DNA of 64,000 nucleotides from Azorinus chamasolen (GCA_963576725.1 OY755238.1:26318334-26382333), one strand, 5' to 3'. Shown: positions 1 to 10,904, numbered from the stretch's first letter. Numbers and translations are program-made. Notes: generated from the sequence alone by a model not told the origin.

Positions 1-297
1 TCATTGAGAGAGTTTATTAAATTTGGAAACAAAGCGTGCTATCTAAATGAATGCAGTAGAATTTGATTTTTTTTTTCATTTTGGCTTTCATATATGAAGT
101 TGCAGTAGTATATACTATTTACAGATCATGGCTCACAATGTGTATATTGTTTAGCTGACGGTCTGGTGAAAAGTACTCCTGGACATATGTGGACATTTGC
201 AAACCAAGGCATATTAAAGGGAATACTAATACTTGCTCTAATTTAGACATATGGCTACTTCTAATTACAATCAACCTTAAAATAAACTATTAACTAA

Positions 298-368
298 GTG
301 TCAAACAGCTTGGATCCTGATGAGACGCCGAGTTACTCGGCGTCTCATCTGGATCCAAGTTGTTTGCA
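298..368. repeat. C-type hairpin
   Basis: A near-perfect inverted repeat reads TGTCAAACAG, then GGATCC, then TGATGAGACGCCGAG, TTA, and the mirror image. One base differs between the arms: T on the left before GATGAG, and A at the matching place on the right. A diverged half copy follows at about 499-525. No clear TTAA-type ends were traced. The short open frame across it is a by-product of the palindrome. Confidence 0.7.
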
Positions 369-582
369 AAAGCGAGTCAGGTCGCAGATAGTGGGATACA
401 GATTAAAGTTTAACACCAAGAACAATTGTAGTTCGACAATACATTCTGTATGTTTCAATGCTCAAAGTCTGGTCAGAAACATGGTCAGAATGACATGCAG
501 TTTGGATCCTGATGAGACGTCGCGTTACTCTTTGATAAAAAATGTTATCTAAGTTCAGCAAACATTCGGTTTGAGATCAACC

Positions 583-822
583 TTAACCCTTTCCTTCATA
601 TATAAACGTGTTTTCACGCATTTGTAAACAGAGTAGACCCAGATCAGACGGGTCCTATAGGAGCCGTCTGATCAGGGTCTGCTCTGTTTGCTAGTGGAAT
701 TTGATAAATCTTTTTCTTTACTTTCTAAAAAGGCTACACTGTTCCACCTTCCATGTTTCATTATAACTATTTTGTCCATGACTATTCAGTATGTAATGAA
801 CTTTGAAATAAAAATAGGTTAA
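583..822. mobile_element. TTAA-A miniature element
   Basis: It starts TTAACCCTTTCCTTCATA and ends in GGTTAA, giving TTAA on both sides. Near the left end lies the A hairpin: AAACAGAGTAGACCC, GATCAGACGG and the apex TCCTATAGGA, then the mirror arm. The right half contains CATGACTATTCAG and AATAAA. It has no coding capacity. A second, decayed A copy follows directly (about 823-1055) with its hairpin at 950-1012. TTAA ends followed by CCC suggest piggyBac-type mobilisation, which is inference. Confidence 0.75.
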
Positions 823-1351
823 CCTGATGAAAGAAATTAAGCGTTTTTGATATTCATTAGCTGGTTGTTTATAATGGCATACACCATTGTATGAACACTT
901 AAATGCATGACAGAAACTGTAAAATCAGATCCATATACATCCATATGCAAACAGAGTAGACCCTAACCAGGCGGTTCTTAGAGGAGACACCTGATATGGC
1001 TCTACTCTGTTTGCCAAGACGTCAAAATGAGGTTCTTCGAGGAAGGGTCAACTCTTTTATCGCCGACGTCGCCAAAATATCATCACGACAAATAGTGCAG
1101 GCCTATTTCAGGGCGTCGTCTGATCTGGGTCTTCTCTGTTTGCCTCAACAGTTTGTTCCATGTGTTTGATTTATTCCCTTGACATTTTCATCTATCTATC
1201 TCAGTTTTTCATTTACATAAATGTCTTTACGAAATCGGGTTGCAGACAACTAGCAATTTTGCGCGAAATGGGTTACAGGATACATATCGCAAAGATGGAT
1301 CTTTTTATTGACTGATAACATTATGCTAATCGCGATCTGACTCGCATTTGC

Positions 1352-1420
1352 AAATATTTTGAATCCGGATGAGATGCCGAGTAACCCGGCCTCTCATTAG
1401 GATCCTTGCTGTTTGACACT
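1352..1420. repeat. C-type hairpin, diverged
   Basis: TTTGCAAATATTTTGAATCC, GATGAGATGCCGAG and TAACCCGGCCTCTCATTAGG form an imperfect C hairpin, followed by GTTTGACACT. The arms carry several mismatches, so this is an old copy. Confidence 0.55.
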
Positions 1421-1584
1421 CTGTCAATAGTTTCTCCAACACTTGTATCATTACACTTGATCAATGGTTTCCCAAAAGCCCGATTGACTCGGAAGTAGAA
1501 TTTCGCCGGATCAAGATTTGAGCAGTCATTGTTTTTTTACGGTGGGTAAAGGTTTAATTGGATTAGGTTCATGAAATATCACTA

Positions 1585-1934
1585 CAGTGCTCCCTCTCTA
1601 CAACGACACCCTTTGGGATACGGAGATTGTATGTGTTGTTCAGAGGGAGTTGTTATAGGGAGGGAAAATAAAACATAATTAGCTTCCCAGATAAGGTGCA
1701 TTTCGAGAACTAAAACCGTTATGCCTCTATCAAACCCTATGTTGTGACCACTCTTTAGAATCGTCACAAAGTGACGATTCTAAAGAGTGGTCACAACATA
1801 GGGTTTGATGGAGGCATAAAGAAATTATGATGGAAAAAGTTGTTTCTTGAGCCTTGTTGTTTCGGAAATAGTGACATGCGTTGTTGTAAGGAGGGAATCG
1901 TTATTGAGAGGGCCGTTGTAGGGAGGGAGCACTG
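1585..1934. mobile_element. 350 bp TA-flanked miniature element (pogo-like ends)
   Basis: The ends are CAGTGCTCCCTCTCTACAAC and its complement, which reads GTTGTAGGGAGGGAGCACTG at the right. TA lies on both sides. Inside, 1720-1815 is an almost perfect palindrome with the apex GTCACAAAGTGAC and arms containing CAAACCCTATGTTGTGACCA. A decayed relative of the internal part lies at about 61965-62045. TA duplications with CAGT ends are typical of Tc1/mariner and pogo relatives. It has no transposase. Confidence 0.75.
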
Positions 1935-2073
1935 TATTTGGTTGATCGGCAAAGTAGTTTTATCAGTCATTCGTTATCTTGATCTTATAAGTGGTATGAA
2001 ATTGATTAAACCTTTCCTCCATGAATATTCAAGTAAGAAATTACGTCATGAATATCAATTAAATATAATTGCT

Positions 2074-2301
2074 TTAACCCATTCCCTCATATTGACGACT
2101 TTTGGCGACTCTGTAAAAGTTACTTTGTGAAACCATTGTGATAAATAGAGCATTTGCTCCTAAAGGAGCAAATGCTCTATTTATCACAATGGTCTCAAAC
2201 TACAAAATTCATTTTTTTCCTTTTCTCTAATTAATGCTCCTTTTCGGTAGATCTATTCAAAAAGATTGTATCCAAAATTAGCCTATAAGGTAATGGGTTA
2301 A
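2074..2301 (+). mobile_element. TTAA-B miniature element
   Basis: TTAACCCATTCCCTCATATT opens the element and TAATGGGTTAA closes it. The central hairpin (about 2130-2192) has arms AAACCATTGTGATAAATAGA / GCATTTGCTCC around TAAA. The right half contains the family signature TGCTCCTTTTCGGTAGAT. About 228 bp, which matches the other full copies here. Confidence 0.8.
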
Positions 2302-2319
2302 TAGCACATGCAAACAGAA

Positions 2320-2490
2320 AGTTTCGTCCATGATGGAAACTAAACTGTAGAATCATGTCTATATTATACCATAAGCAAACAGAGCAGACTCTGATCAGAC
2401 AGCTCCTATAGGAGCTGTCTGATCTGGGTCTACTCTGTTTGCAAAGGCGTAGAAATGAAGGCGCATTTTCATGGAGGGAAAGGGTGAAAA
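2320..2490. mobile_element. TTAA-A element, left end degraded
   Basis: The A hairpin at about 2375-2442 is intact: GCAAACAGAGCAGACTC, GATCAGACAGCTCC, TATA and the mirror arm, then GCAAAGGCG and a right end of GGGAAAGGGTGAA. The right TTAA has decayed to TGAA. Another worn A copy continues from about 2490 to 2745, with its hairpin at 2615-2690. Confidence 0.65.
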
Positions 2491-2963
2491 CTTTCCTCCA
2501 AGAATGTTTATAATGACATAATAAATATTAATCAACTGCTTGTTGATAATGACTATGAATAAAGGAAATTTATTTTCATGACGGAAGCTGTAGAATCACA
2601 TACATAATGTCATAAGCAGAGCGGGACAGCACACCCTGATAGACGGCTCCTAAAGGAGTTTTCTGATCTGGGTCTACTCTGTTTGCAAATGCGTAAAATA
2701 TGCGTATGCATGGTGTAAATCTGCGCCCATGCCTTCCATACTGATGTATATCACTAAACTTTTATTCAAAGCATTGCATCATAAATGAGTGTTTCGAACA
2801 TGTGTATAACTTACATCATCTAATGGGTTGCTAGAGGGGGAATACAGCGTGCAGCCCAACTTGAATCATTCTCATGATGAACAAAAATAATGTTTGCTAA
2901 AAAGCTGACATGTTACAATTCTTATTTACATCCGATTCGTTCAAGATTTTCAGAAACTATTGA

Positions 2964-3032
2964 CCGAGTGTCAAACAGCTTGGACCCAGATGAGACGCCG
3001 AGTTACTCATCTGGATCCAAGCTGTTTGCTAC
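2964..3032. repeat. C-type hairpin with internal deletion
   Basis: GAGTGTCAAACAGCTTGGAC, then GATGAGACGCCGAGTTACTC, then ATCTGGATCCAAGCTGTTTG. The mirror of GGCGTCT is missing, so the right arm lost about 8 bases next to the apex. Confidence 0.6.
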
Positions 3033-3299
3033 TGCCAGTCAAATGGCGCTAAGCATGAGTATAGTTAAGAGACTTTGACTGTTTCAGTCATGCTGCTATT
3101 CATTAGCAGGCTCATATAGAACGTATGCAAACGCTTTGAAATATAATTGTTAATATCGCAGCCTAATAATTGCTTTAACCATTTCTTTACTTATATTTCT
3201 CAGTGAACTCCTGTAGTTTTTGAAGGAGTTAAATGTTATTTTGATAGAATGTTTCTGAAATATTTTTTTAAGAACAAAAAAAACATTTGTGAAGCAAAC

Positions 3300-3440
3300 T
3301 TTGAACATCCCGATCGGAAGAATCGTCTATGCAGAAAGCTCCCATATAGGAACTCGTCCTGCATTAAGCAACACTCTGCTTTTAAAGAAGCATTAATGTA
3401 TTTATTGATTACGTAATCACTTTATAGGTCGTCTACTACT
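3300..3440. mobile_element. TA-D element fragment
   Basis: Remnants of the D hairpin are present (ATGCAGAAAGCTCCCATATA and CCTGCATTAAGCAACACTCT), without clear CAGT ends. Worn A and M hairpins lie on either side, at about 3625-3700 and 3945-4005. The rest of 3080-4120 shows nothing I can name. Confidence 0.45.
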
Positions 3441-4127
3441 CTGTTTATCAAGGGTATTCAAGCGTCAAAGTCCTTCTTCAAATAAACCCGATTTCAGAAC
3501 TAACAACACCGTGGACATTTATTAGCTACATTTCTATGGTGGTACATGTATATACATGTATGACTTTTTAGCTTGGGTGGAAACTGTAGATTCAAATATA
3601 CGAGTATATAGATTTAATTCTAATTCCACAAGCAAACAGAGTAAACCCTGATTAGACGATTTCTATATCTGATCTGGGTATGTTCTGTTTGCAAAGGCAT
3701 GAAAAACGTCCGTAGCATGTAAAGGGTGGCGGTACAACATAGACACTTACATTGTATAAATGCTAGTGGGTCTTAAAAATACAGACACAAGAGATTTGTG
3801 CAATCACCCACCGCTAACATTATGCAAAAACTGTCGCAAAGTCTGACACTAAGTCAGGTAACCCTTACAACGCTGAATTTCCACAATTCCAAGCTTACTG
3901 TGTATATTTAGGAAATTTCTAAAGAAAACTGCAACATTACAAACAATGCAGACCCTGGTGAGAGTGTTCTATATGAGCCCTCTCATCTGTGTCTACACTG
4001 TTTGCATATGACATTAGTGACTCGTTTCTCACATTGTAAGGGTTAAATATTTACTTTCTGACAACTAATGTAATGTTATATATTTACTATGAGCGAAAGG
4101 ACTTCAATGACAACAACATTCCAAGAG

Positions 4128-4277
4128 TTGTGTTAACCATTCCTATACTAAGTGTTAACCATTCTTTGTGTTAACCATTCTTTGTGTAAACCATTCTTTG
4201 TGTTAACCATTCTAGATTTTAACCATTCTTTGTGTTAACCATTCTAAGTGTTAACCATTCTTTGTGCTAACTATTCT
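4128..4277. repeat. 16 bp tandem repeat
   Basis: About nine units of GTGTTAACCATTCTTT, some with TAAG or TAGAT in place of TTTG. Each unit contains TTAACC, the same start as the TTAA elements, so it may have grown from an element end. That origin is inference. Confidence 0.8.
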
Positions 4278-4279
4278 TA

Positions 4280-5205
4280 TATTATTAAATATGGAAAAAG
4301 TTACATGCCACTAGGGTTAATCCTACTGAATTACTGATTGAAAAGTCATAATAACAGTATATTCGCGTTAATGCGACCAAGTCTAAAATGCGGGACAAAT
4401 GTTATGTTGAAAGCCCCCGCTCCCTGTACAACCACCTGCTTTTACAGGCTCATGGTAGTCTTTACTGTAGAAACATGTAATAAGTATCAAGAAAATAAAT
4501 CCATTACCATAGTTACGTAGCCTAATTTTCATTATGAACTCGTCCAGACATGTATCTGAAATGAATCTAATTTTAATTCTGAGAGATGTTTTGTAGCAAT
4601 TTTGCCGTTGTGGTCGTTGTACAATATCAATAATCTAAGAGTCCTTTGACCCGAGTCTACCCTGTTTGCCCATATCCCACTATGGTGATTTGGAACTGAC
4701 TCAGATGAACTTATATTGGGTTGAATAATTTGTTAGCATGCTAAAGATTTAACCCTTTTAAACCGAGTATATGTATTTTACAATCAACTTAGACCATGAG
4801 CAAAGGACACATCAGGGAGCCCTTTGATCCGGATCTGCACTGTTCATCATAACAATCACTTTTCAGTGAACTATTATGATAAAAAAATGGTTTAATTAAT
4901 ATTCAGAAATGGGGGAGTCATTTTTAATTATTCAGCAGGTTCGGGGTTTAATGGCGCGGGCAAATTGAATGATCTAAATGAATACGTGCTACATCTGACA
5001 ATGAGCTTGAAAACAATCAATACTACATGCCTGGGTGTATTGCATCAGTCTGTTTGAGATACATGTATCAAGTATGTAGACCACATGATCATCAGCCCAT
5101 ATGGGGGAAGTCACGTATGGTGGCTTATTTTTGCCATCTCGTTTCGTCATGCTTGCACTAAGACGGCGTTTGGGGGTTATTTTTTATACCTAACCGTAAA
5201 ACTTG
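4280..5205. other. No gene seen; two worn hairpin remnants
   Basis: At about 4635-4672 there is half an A hairpin (CCCGAGTCTACCCTGTTTGC). At about 4790-4855 there is a worn M-like pair of arms around ACATCAGGGAGCC. Nothing else was recognised. The short open frames have no codon or motif support. Confidence 0.4.
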
Positions 5206-5261
5206 TACAGTAAAACACCTCTATAGGGATCGTCAAAGAAAAGAAGATCTAACTCTTGGTC

Positions 5262-5515
5262 TTAACCCTTACCCTATTCAGTGTTTATTTCAAATTTCAA
5301 TATCTACTACATATTCATGAATAAAATAGTTCTAGTGAAGACGGAAGGTGGAACATTGTAGCCATTTTAGAAACTGCAGAAACAGATCTATCAACTTTCA
5401 TAAGCAAACAGAACAGACCTTGATCAGACGGTCCTTATAGGAGCCGTCAGATCTGGGTCTACTTTGTCTGCACATGCGTGAAAACACGTTTATAAATACG
5501 AAGGAAATGGTTGAA
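5262..5515. mobile_element. TTAA-A element nested in D
   Basis: TTAACCCTTACCCTATTCAG opens it. The hairpin at about 5402-5472 reads AAGCAAACAGAACAGACC, GATCAGACGG, TATA and the mirror arm. The right end, GAAGGAAATGGTTGAA, is worn. The segment CATATTCATGAATAAAATAG is the family's left-half signature. Confidence 0.7.
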
Positions 5516-5564
5516 GGTAGGAGTTGTTTGTATTACTTTCCTCATGCATGAAGCAACCATCTGT

Positions 5565-5814
5565 TTAACCCTTCGCTTGCTATTCACGTCAATGTACCTA
5601 CCTGTAAATAGTGAAGACCCAGATGAGACAGCTCCTGCAGGAGCTGTCTCATCAGGGTCTGCACTATTTACAAGTTGATTGTGCAACCAGTGCACTCCAC
5701 AGCAGTGATTGCACAGCGAAATACTTGTACACAGTGAAGATGTATGTAATTATACAACAGGACATGGATGAAGAAGGAGAAATGTGTTTTAAAATTCAGC
5801 AAGAAAAGGGTTAA
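5565..5814 (+). mobile_element. TTAA-E miniature element, copy 1
   Basis: 250 bp from TTAACCCTTCGCTTGCTATT to CAGCAAGAAAAGGGTTAA. The hairpin arms begin CTGTAAATAGTGAAGACCC and meet at AGCTCCTGCAGGAGCT. From GTG at 5611, or the in-frame ATG at 5623, a frame stays open to the TAA formed by the right-hand TTAA. It is inserted in the D element around it. It is very similar to five other copies, so the family moved recently. Confidence 0.85.
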
Positions 5815-6059
5815 AGGCATCTACATGTATATTCATTCATAAGGCGGTCGTTTTAGAGGGGTTTTACGGTATGTATAAATATTGCATGCACTGAGAGTGA
5901 CACTGTATAGGAAACACTGTTGGCCGAAGCAACCTACAAAGGTTAAACACCCAATCAATAAATCACACTAGATATAGATGCAAGTAGAGCGTGAAAATAT
6001 AATGTTTAGGTAAAAAATGAAGTCAGTTTCCATGAAGGACAGTGACACCTTGTTATACA

Positions 6060-6560
6060 ACCACTAAACTTAGGTATAAAGATGGTAAGTAGACTGGTAA
6101 TAGTTTAATGCAGAATGATAGTTATACAGAAAGCTGTCATAGGAGATTTCTGTATTATTTACGTACTGCATTAAGCAATCACCTGATTTTAAAGACACCC
6201 ATGTTTATTGTTCGAATGGTTGTGTTAGAGAGATGTTACTGGTTTTTTATTAGGTGAACACTATATAGAAAGTTTTAGTAAACAGCTATTCTGACCGTTA
6301 GCTGTGTATGAATTAGTATTATCTTTGAAAACAGTGTGTCTGTAGCAAATCCCTAATAGGGAAGAATTTACATACTTAAAACCCTAACAGGGAAGAATTT
6401 ACATACTTTTAGGGCAGGTGGCTGCTTATTGCAGGCTCCTCTAGGAGCTTTCTGTATGACTTTCACCCTGCATTAAGCTGCCACTAGCCTCCAAGACTAT
6501 ACTCAATTGAAGGTCCGGTTAAGAGGGGTTTTACTGTGTACGGTTTAATTCGGCGTCCCA
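6060..6560. mobile_element. Two decayed TA-D elements
   Basis: The first (about 6060-6245) has GTTTAATGCAGAATG, AGAAAGCTGTCATAGGAG and GCATTAAGCAATCACCTGA. The second (about 6405-6540) has GCAGGTGGCTGCTTATTGCA, GGCTCCTCTAGGAGCTTTCT and GCATTAAGCTGCCACT, and ends GAGGGGTTTTACTG. An 18-base GGGAAGAATTTACATACTT motif is repeated at 6360 and 6391. Confidence 0.55.
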
Positions 6561-6734
6561 TCAGAGTCCAAACTGTTTGCCACTCCCATCGTTATTGTGA
6601 CAATATTGCGATGAAACTCGAAAAAAGACGACAAACTGAAGTTTCTCTAGTGTAGCGCTGATCCATACATATACAGTAAAACCTATCGATAGTGGACGTT
6701 CGAATTAAAACCAATCTCAGTCTTTTTGTGATAT

Positions 6735-7165
6735 AAACGATTTTCACGTCTTTGCAAATAGAATAAACCAAGATCAGACGGCCCCTATGAGTCGTATGAT
6801 TAGGGTTTGATCTGTTTGTTTATGAAATTATAATAGATCTGACTACGGTTTCTACCAATACCTTAGGTCATTAACCCATTTGCTCCCAGTGGATTCTTCC
6901 ATGCTTATATATTGGATTGGTCCATTTTTATCTATGGTGTGCGTGGCCTAAATTTTCAATTTCGTGTTGTTTTATATTGAAATTCCTATCAGCAAACAGT
7001 GTAGACTCTGATCAGACATCGAATTATGCGGCGTCTGATCAGAGTCTACACTGTTTGCCTACGTCCCATATATGGGATCGTGGGAGCAAATGGGTTAAAA
7101 AAAGTTCAGCTGATAAGTACCCAGAATGTCATTGCTTCTTACATGAATATTTAACAGGAAATGGC
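6735..7165. mobile_element. TTAA-A element interrupted by G
   Basis: The left part has an A hairpin at about 6755-6820 (worn) and the body segment AATAGATCTGACTACGG. The right part resumes at 7098 with GCTGATAAGTACC, CTTACATGAATATTTAACAG and the end GGAAATGGCTAA. The interruption is the G element at 6871-7097. Confidence 0.6.
6871..7097 (+). mobile_element. TTAA-G miniature element, copy 1
   Basis: TTAACCCATTTGCTCCCAGT opens it and GGGAGCAAATGGGTTAA closes it. The hairpin at about 6990-7058 has arms CAAACAGTGTAGACTCTGAT and CAGAC, with a short loop at ATTATG. The arms match at the position where A, C, E and F carry a mismatch. It is nested in an A element. Confidence 0.8.
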
Positions 7166-7295
7166 TAAGACGAGTAACAGCTTAATGCAGGGTGGCCTTC
7201 ACGCAACAACCTTCCAAATAAGCTTTCTGCATGGCTTTTATTCTGTATTTATCTACCACCCATCTAAAAGATCTGAATACCGGTATTCGTCTTTA

Positions 7296-7816
7296 TTAAC
7301 CCTTTACTCCAAAATACGCAGTTCTACGTCTTTGCAAACAGAGTAGAAGATCCAGATCAAGACCCAGATCATACGGTTCCTATAGGAGCCGTCTGATCAG
7401 GGTCTGTTCTGTTTGCCTATGACACTACATGTATATAGATATATTTCTACAGCTTCTACCATGTTAATTAACCCTTCACTTGCTATTCGCGTCAATATAC
7501 CTACCTGTAAATAGTGAAGACCCAGATGAGACAGCTCCTGCAGGAGCTGTCTCATCAGGGTCTGCACTATTTACAAGTTGATTGGGCAACTAGTGCACTC
7601 CACAGCAGTGATTGCACAACGAAATACTTGTACACAGTGAAGATATATGTAATTATACAACAGGGCTTGGGTAAAGAAGGAGGAATGTATATTAAAATTC
7701 AGCAAGCGAAGGGTTAAAAAAGCCTGTGTCCAGTTGCCAGTATAACAATTAATGTGATTAAAAATATTCATCACGTCGTTATTTTTTTCATGAATATTCA
7801 CGGAGGAAAGGATTAA
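7296..7816. mobile_element. TTAA-A element carrying nested E
   Basis: TTAACCCTTTACTCCAAAAT opens it. The hairpin is at about 7336-7417, with a 15-base partial duplication of AGATCCAGATCA-like sequence in the left arm. The A body stops at TTCTACCATGTTAA, resumes at 7718, and ends with CATGAATATTCACGGAGG and GGATTAA. The E element at 7468-7717 fills the gap. Confidence 0.75.
7468..7717 (+). mobile_element. TTAA-E miniature element, copy 2
   Basis: 250 bp, from TTAACCCTTCACTTGCTATT to AGCAAGCGAAGGGTTAA, with the apex AGCTCCTGCAGGAGCT. The open frame from GTG 7514 to the terminal TAA is intact, as in copy 1. The host sequence is the surrounding A element. Confidence 0.85.
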
Positions 7817-7848
7817 ACGACTTGTTCATGAATATTCATAAATATAAA

Positions 7849-8099
7849 TTAACTAAGTTCCCTGTTCTATATTTATTCCAAATGTCAATACCTACTGAAT
7901 ATTCATGGACAAAACAGTTATAATGAAATATGAAAGGTGGAATATTGTAGCCATTTTAGAAAGTAAAGAAACAGATCTATCAAATTATATTAGCAAACAG
8001 AGCAGACCCTGATCAGACGGCTCCTCTAGGAGCCGTCTGATCTGGGTCTACTCTGTTTGCAAATGCGTGAAAACACCTTTACAAGAGGGAAAGGGTTAA
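7849..8099. mobile_element. TTAA-A element, well preserved
   Basis: 251 bp. The body contains CTACTGAATATTCATGGAC and TGTAGCCATTTTAGAAAGTA. The hairpin at 7991-8060 pairs throughout except at two places: C against A (GAGCAGAC against GTCTACTC) and T against T (CCCTGATC against GATCTGGG). The right end is GAGGGAAAGGGTTAA. Confidence 0.85.
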
Positions 8100-8193
8100 A
8101 TTAAGTTAATACATTTCTGTTTTGAAAATAGTACGGAATTCTGATATAAGATAGTTTATGAGCAAACAGATCAAACGATGACCCTGAGATATA

Positions 8194-8394
8194 CAGTAAA
8201 ACCCCTCTAAACTGGACGTTCAATTTAGTATAACCACTGGTCTTGGAGACAGGTGTTCGCCTAATGTAGGGTGAAAGTCATGCAGAAATCTCCTCTAGTT
8301 AGAGGATCTATCTGCATGACTTTCACCCTGCATTAAGCAGCCTTCTGCCTAAATATTCGTATCTACTAGAATTCCGATTGAAAGGGGTCAACTG
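8194..8394. mobile_element. TA-D miniature element
   Basis: CAGTAAAACCCCTCTAAACT after TA opens it and GGGGTCAACTG before TA closes it. The hairpin (about 8262-8345) has GTAGGGTGAAAGTCATGCAG arms around CTCCTCTAGTTAGAGGAT. No coding capacity. Confidence 0.75.
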
Positions 8395-8539
8395 TAATGA
8401 TGGTTAACTGTAATGGTGTTTTACTCATATTTCCTAAATAAAGATATGATATACAACCCTGAATCATATCATAATATCAAACATAAAAATTAAGCAATTA
8501 CGAGGTAGACAAATCCGCATTACTCAACAACTTTCTTTC

Positions 8540-8760
8540 TTTTGACCCCGCCCCCGGGCCATAAATGTTAATTTAGAATTTATTTCTTCATGGTATATTC
8601 ATGGAATGAATTTTTATAATAACACATTAACAATTTGTTTAGCTGTTACAGAGACTTCAGAAACCGATTTGTATTATTCCATAAGCAAACAGAGCAGATG
8701 GGAGCTGTCTGATCTGGATCTACTGCGGTTACAACCGTCTACATGTGGGTAATAGTTAAG
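8540..8760. mobile_element. TTAA-A element, decayed
   Basis: TTCATGGTATATTCATGG, CCATAAGCAAACAGAGCAGA, then a deleted left arm and GGGAGCTGTCTGATCTGG. Part of the left arm and the apex are missing. Upstream, 8400-8540 holds nothing recognised. Confidence 0.55.
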
Positions 8761-8858
8761 TGTGTATACGTAATCTGTAATCTGTAATAGCTACTAACAG
8801 TCTGTACTTGTAAGACGAGAATGATGCAATACTGTTAGGCTGTTAACCATTAAATGTA

Positions 8859-9065
8859 CAGTATACCCCCTCCAATGTGACCACTTTATAAACACATATA
8901 TAGCTTTAAAACGAGGTGGTTGCTTAATGCAGGCCAAAATTTATACAAAAAGCTCCTGTAGGAGCTTTCTGTATACTTTTCCTCCTGCATTACGCTACAA
9001 AATGCCTTCAATACACAGAATTATATCTCTTTTTGGCAGCCGCGTTAGAGGAGGAGGTTTTACTG
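8859..9065. mobile_element. TA-D miniature element
   Basis: CAGTATACCCCCTCCAATGT after TA, and GAGGAGGAGGTTTTACTG before TA. Hairpin: GAGGTGGTTGCTTAATGCAG, AAAAGCTCCTGTAGGAGCTT and the worn mirror arm. Confidence 0.8.
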
Positions 9066-9189
9066 TATAACAAGGTTTAAGCGCAAAACTAAATTCATTG
9101 TGTGCTCAACAATATGGATTTGATTAATTGCTCGAAATGACTTGTATGTCTACTGCCCTTTATCCCGCTATCCGCAGCCTACCTCGCAT

Positions 9190-9262
9190 TTACGAACAAC
9201 TTGGATCCAGATAAAATGTCAAACAGCTCGGCGACTCATCTGCATCTAAGCCGTTTGACATT
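9190..9262. repeat. C-type hairpin, worn
   Basis: TTTACGAACAACTTGGATCC, CAGCTCGGCGACTCATCTGC and AAGCCGTTTGACATT. Both arms are recognisable but carry many changes. Confidence 0.45.
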
Positions 9263-9559
9263 ATGTTAATAGTTTCTCAAAATGAAAACGATTCTGACGT
9301 AGTCGAAATTGAAAATATTCAATTTTGAGGAGACATTATTTTTTTTAAAGCAGGGTAATGACTTATACAGCCCAAGAGTTCACAGACCATATTTGGACAG
9401 CAATGGGCCATACATGTCGTCTGCGAAATTTGTCGTCTGTATCAACTGTCAAATTTGAATGTTTTCCCTTTTTCTTTCAGAAAACAGTCAAAGAAATAAA
9501 ACAAGCTTTCCGTTATTCAAAACAAATTAACTCGTTCTCTGCCAATGTCTCATCTGTGA

Positions 9560-9642
9560 TTAGCTATGCAAACAGTTTGAATCTAGTTGAGACACCGAGT
9601 AACTCGGCGTCTTATCCGGGTCAGAACTATTTGTTTTTATGA
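9560..9642. repeat. C-type hairpin
   Basis: GCAAACAGTTTGAATCTAG, TTGAGACACCGAGTAACTC, then GGCGTCTTATCCGGGTCAG. The sequence from 9070 to 10060 otherwise shows only fragments of the GTCGTCTGC type seen in family H (9416-9440, 9680-9715). Confidence 0.55.
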
Positions 9643-10060
9643 TTATGTTTTTTTTTAAACAAAAATAAAACCTATAATCTTAAGCAGACGACAATTTTGG
9701 CAAACGACAATAGTCGGCACCAAAAGATAATTATGTGTGCATGGTAACCGACGTCATCTTTTGTAGCACTCGATGATTGCGACATCTCAATATTATTACA
9801 TTGTATTACGTTTTTCAATGCATCAATAGGTGACTGTATGCGTGTCTTTGATCGGACGGTAATAATGATCCTTTATGGCATTTTTAAATTTAGATACGTT
9901 TACTAACTTTTTCAAAATGAGGTTTTATCGAAACGGCCATATTGCATTTCTTATGGCGAGATTTGCTACAAGCACTTTGTGTTACTTTCTGTAGATATGA
10001 GGTTCTTTGTACAATGCACCTTGTCTAGATGTAAACGCTTTGTTTCAAGTGCCAAAGAAA

Positions 10061-10317
10061 TTAACCCTTTCGGCGCCAAATTTCTAATTGTCGTCTGCAA
10101 TCCCAATTTTGTTAAATCATTCGGTACAATAAGGAAATGAGATAAATAAACGCAATTTTCAAAAGAATAAAGCACACATATAGAAATCGAGAATGAGACA
10201 AAAAGTGAAGTCCTTGATCAGACGCCGCCTGCAAAAGGCGGCGTCTGATCTAGGACTGCACTATTTGTCGTGGTGCATTTATAATTATAAATGCGACATC
10301 GGCGGTGAAAGGGTTAA
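10061..10317 (+). mobile_element. TTAA-F miniature element, copy 1
   Basis: TTAACCCTTTCGGCGCCAAA to GGCGGTGAAAGGGTTAA, 257 bp. After GTCGTCTGCAATCCC comes the hairpin at about 10198-10270, with GACAAAAAGTGAAGTCC, GATCAGACGCCGCC and a TGCAAAA loop. T in the left arm faces T in the right (CTTGATC against GATCTAG). Confidence 0.85.
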
Positions 10318-10426
10318 GGATTAGCGAGTTACTTGGCGTCTCATTTGGATCCAAGATGTTTGCAAATGTCTGGCAGATAGCTTTAAGAGGGACAAGGGAT
10401 ACAATTGAATAAAGAAAACGAATGCA

Positions 10427-10720
10427 TTAACCCTTTCCCTGCTCAATATTCATGAAAGAAATAATGACATCATGAATATTTATTAGCTGAGTTTTTACGA
10501 TGTTAAACTTTCCAGGGAATACTTTGCTTTGACAAAGACTTAATTAAATATATATCCTATCATAAGCAAACAGAGCAACACTACTTGTACAGATGACTAT
10601 TAGCAATGATCATAACATCATACATTAATTAAATATATATCCTATCATAAGCAAACAGAGCAACACTACTTGTACAGAGGACTATTAGCAATGATCATAA
10701 CATTATACATTACTCACTAT
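10427..10720. mobile_element. TTAA-A element with an 85 bp tandem duplication
   Basis: TTAACCCTTTCCCTGCTCAA, ATGACATCATGAATATTTAT, and then a segment that runs into the hairpin start (AAGCAAACAGAGC). The segment from TAATTAAATATATATCCTAT at 10541 recurs at 10626 with few changes. The rest of the A hairpin is lost. Confidence 0.6.
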
Positions 10721-10904
10721 TTTTACATAAGAACTCATTTCTCAACATTCTCTATTTCTATACCTATTAGTATGTGGTTTACTGACTCCACAAGAGAGCA
10801 TCAAAAACAGATAAAACTTTGCCGAGCTGGAAAACAATATGTCGGCTATAACACTCGTCTGGATCAATTCGTACTTACAGCAATTCACTCAAGCTTTTGA
10901 GAAA

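Larger units (their letters stand above)
5210..5872. mobile_element. TA-D element carrying two nested TTAA elements
   Basis: The left end is CAGTAAAACACCTCTATA after TA. The right end is TTTTAGAGGGGTTTTACGG before TA. The D body is split by an A element (from 5262) and an E element (5565-5814), each starting at a TTAA in the D sequence. Between them are D remnants, including ATGAAGCAACCATCTGT. Removing both would leave a D of normal size. This gives the order of events: D first, then A and E. Confidence 0.7.
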
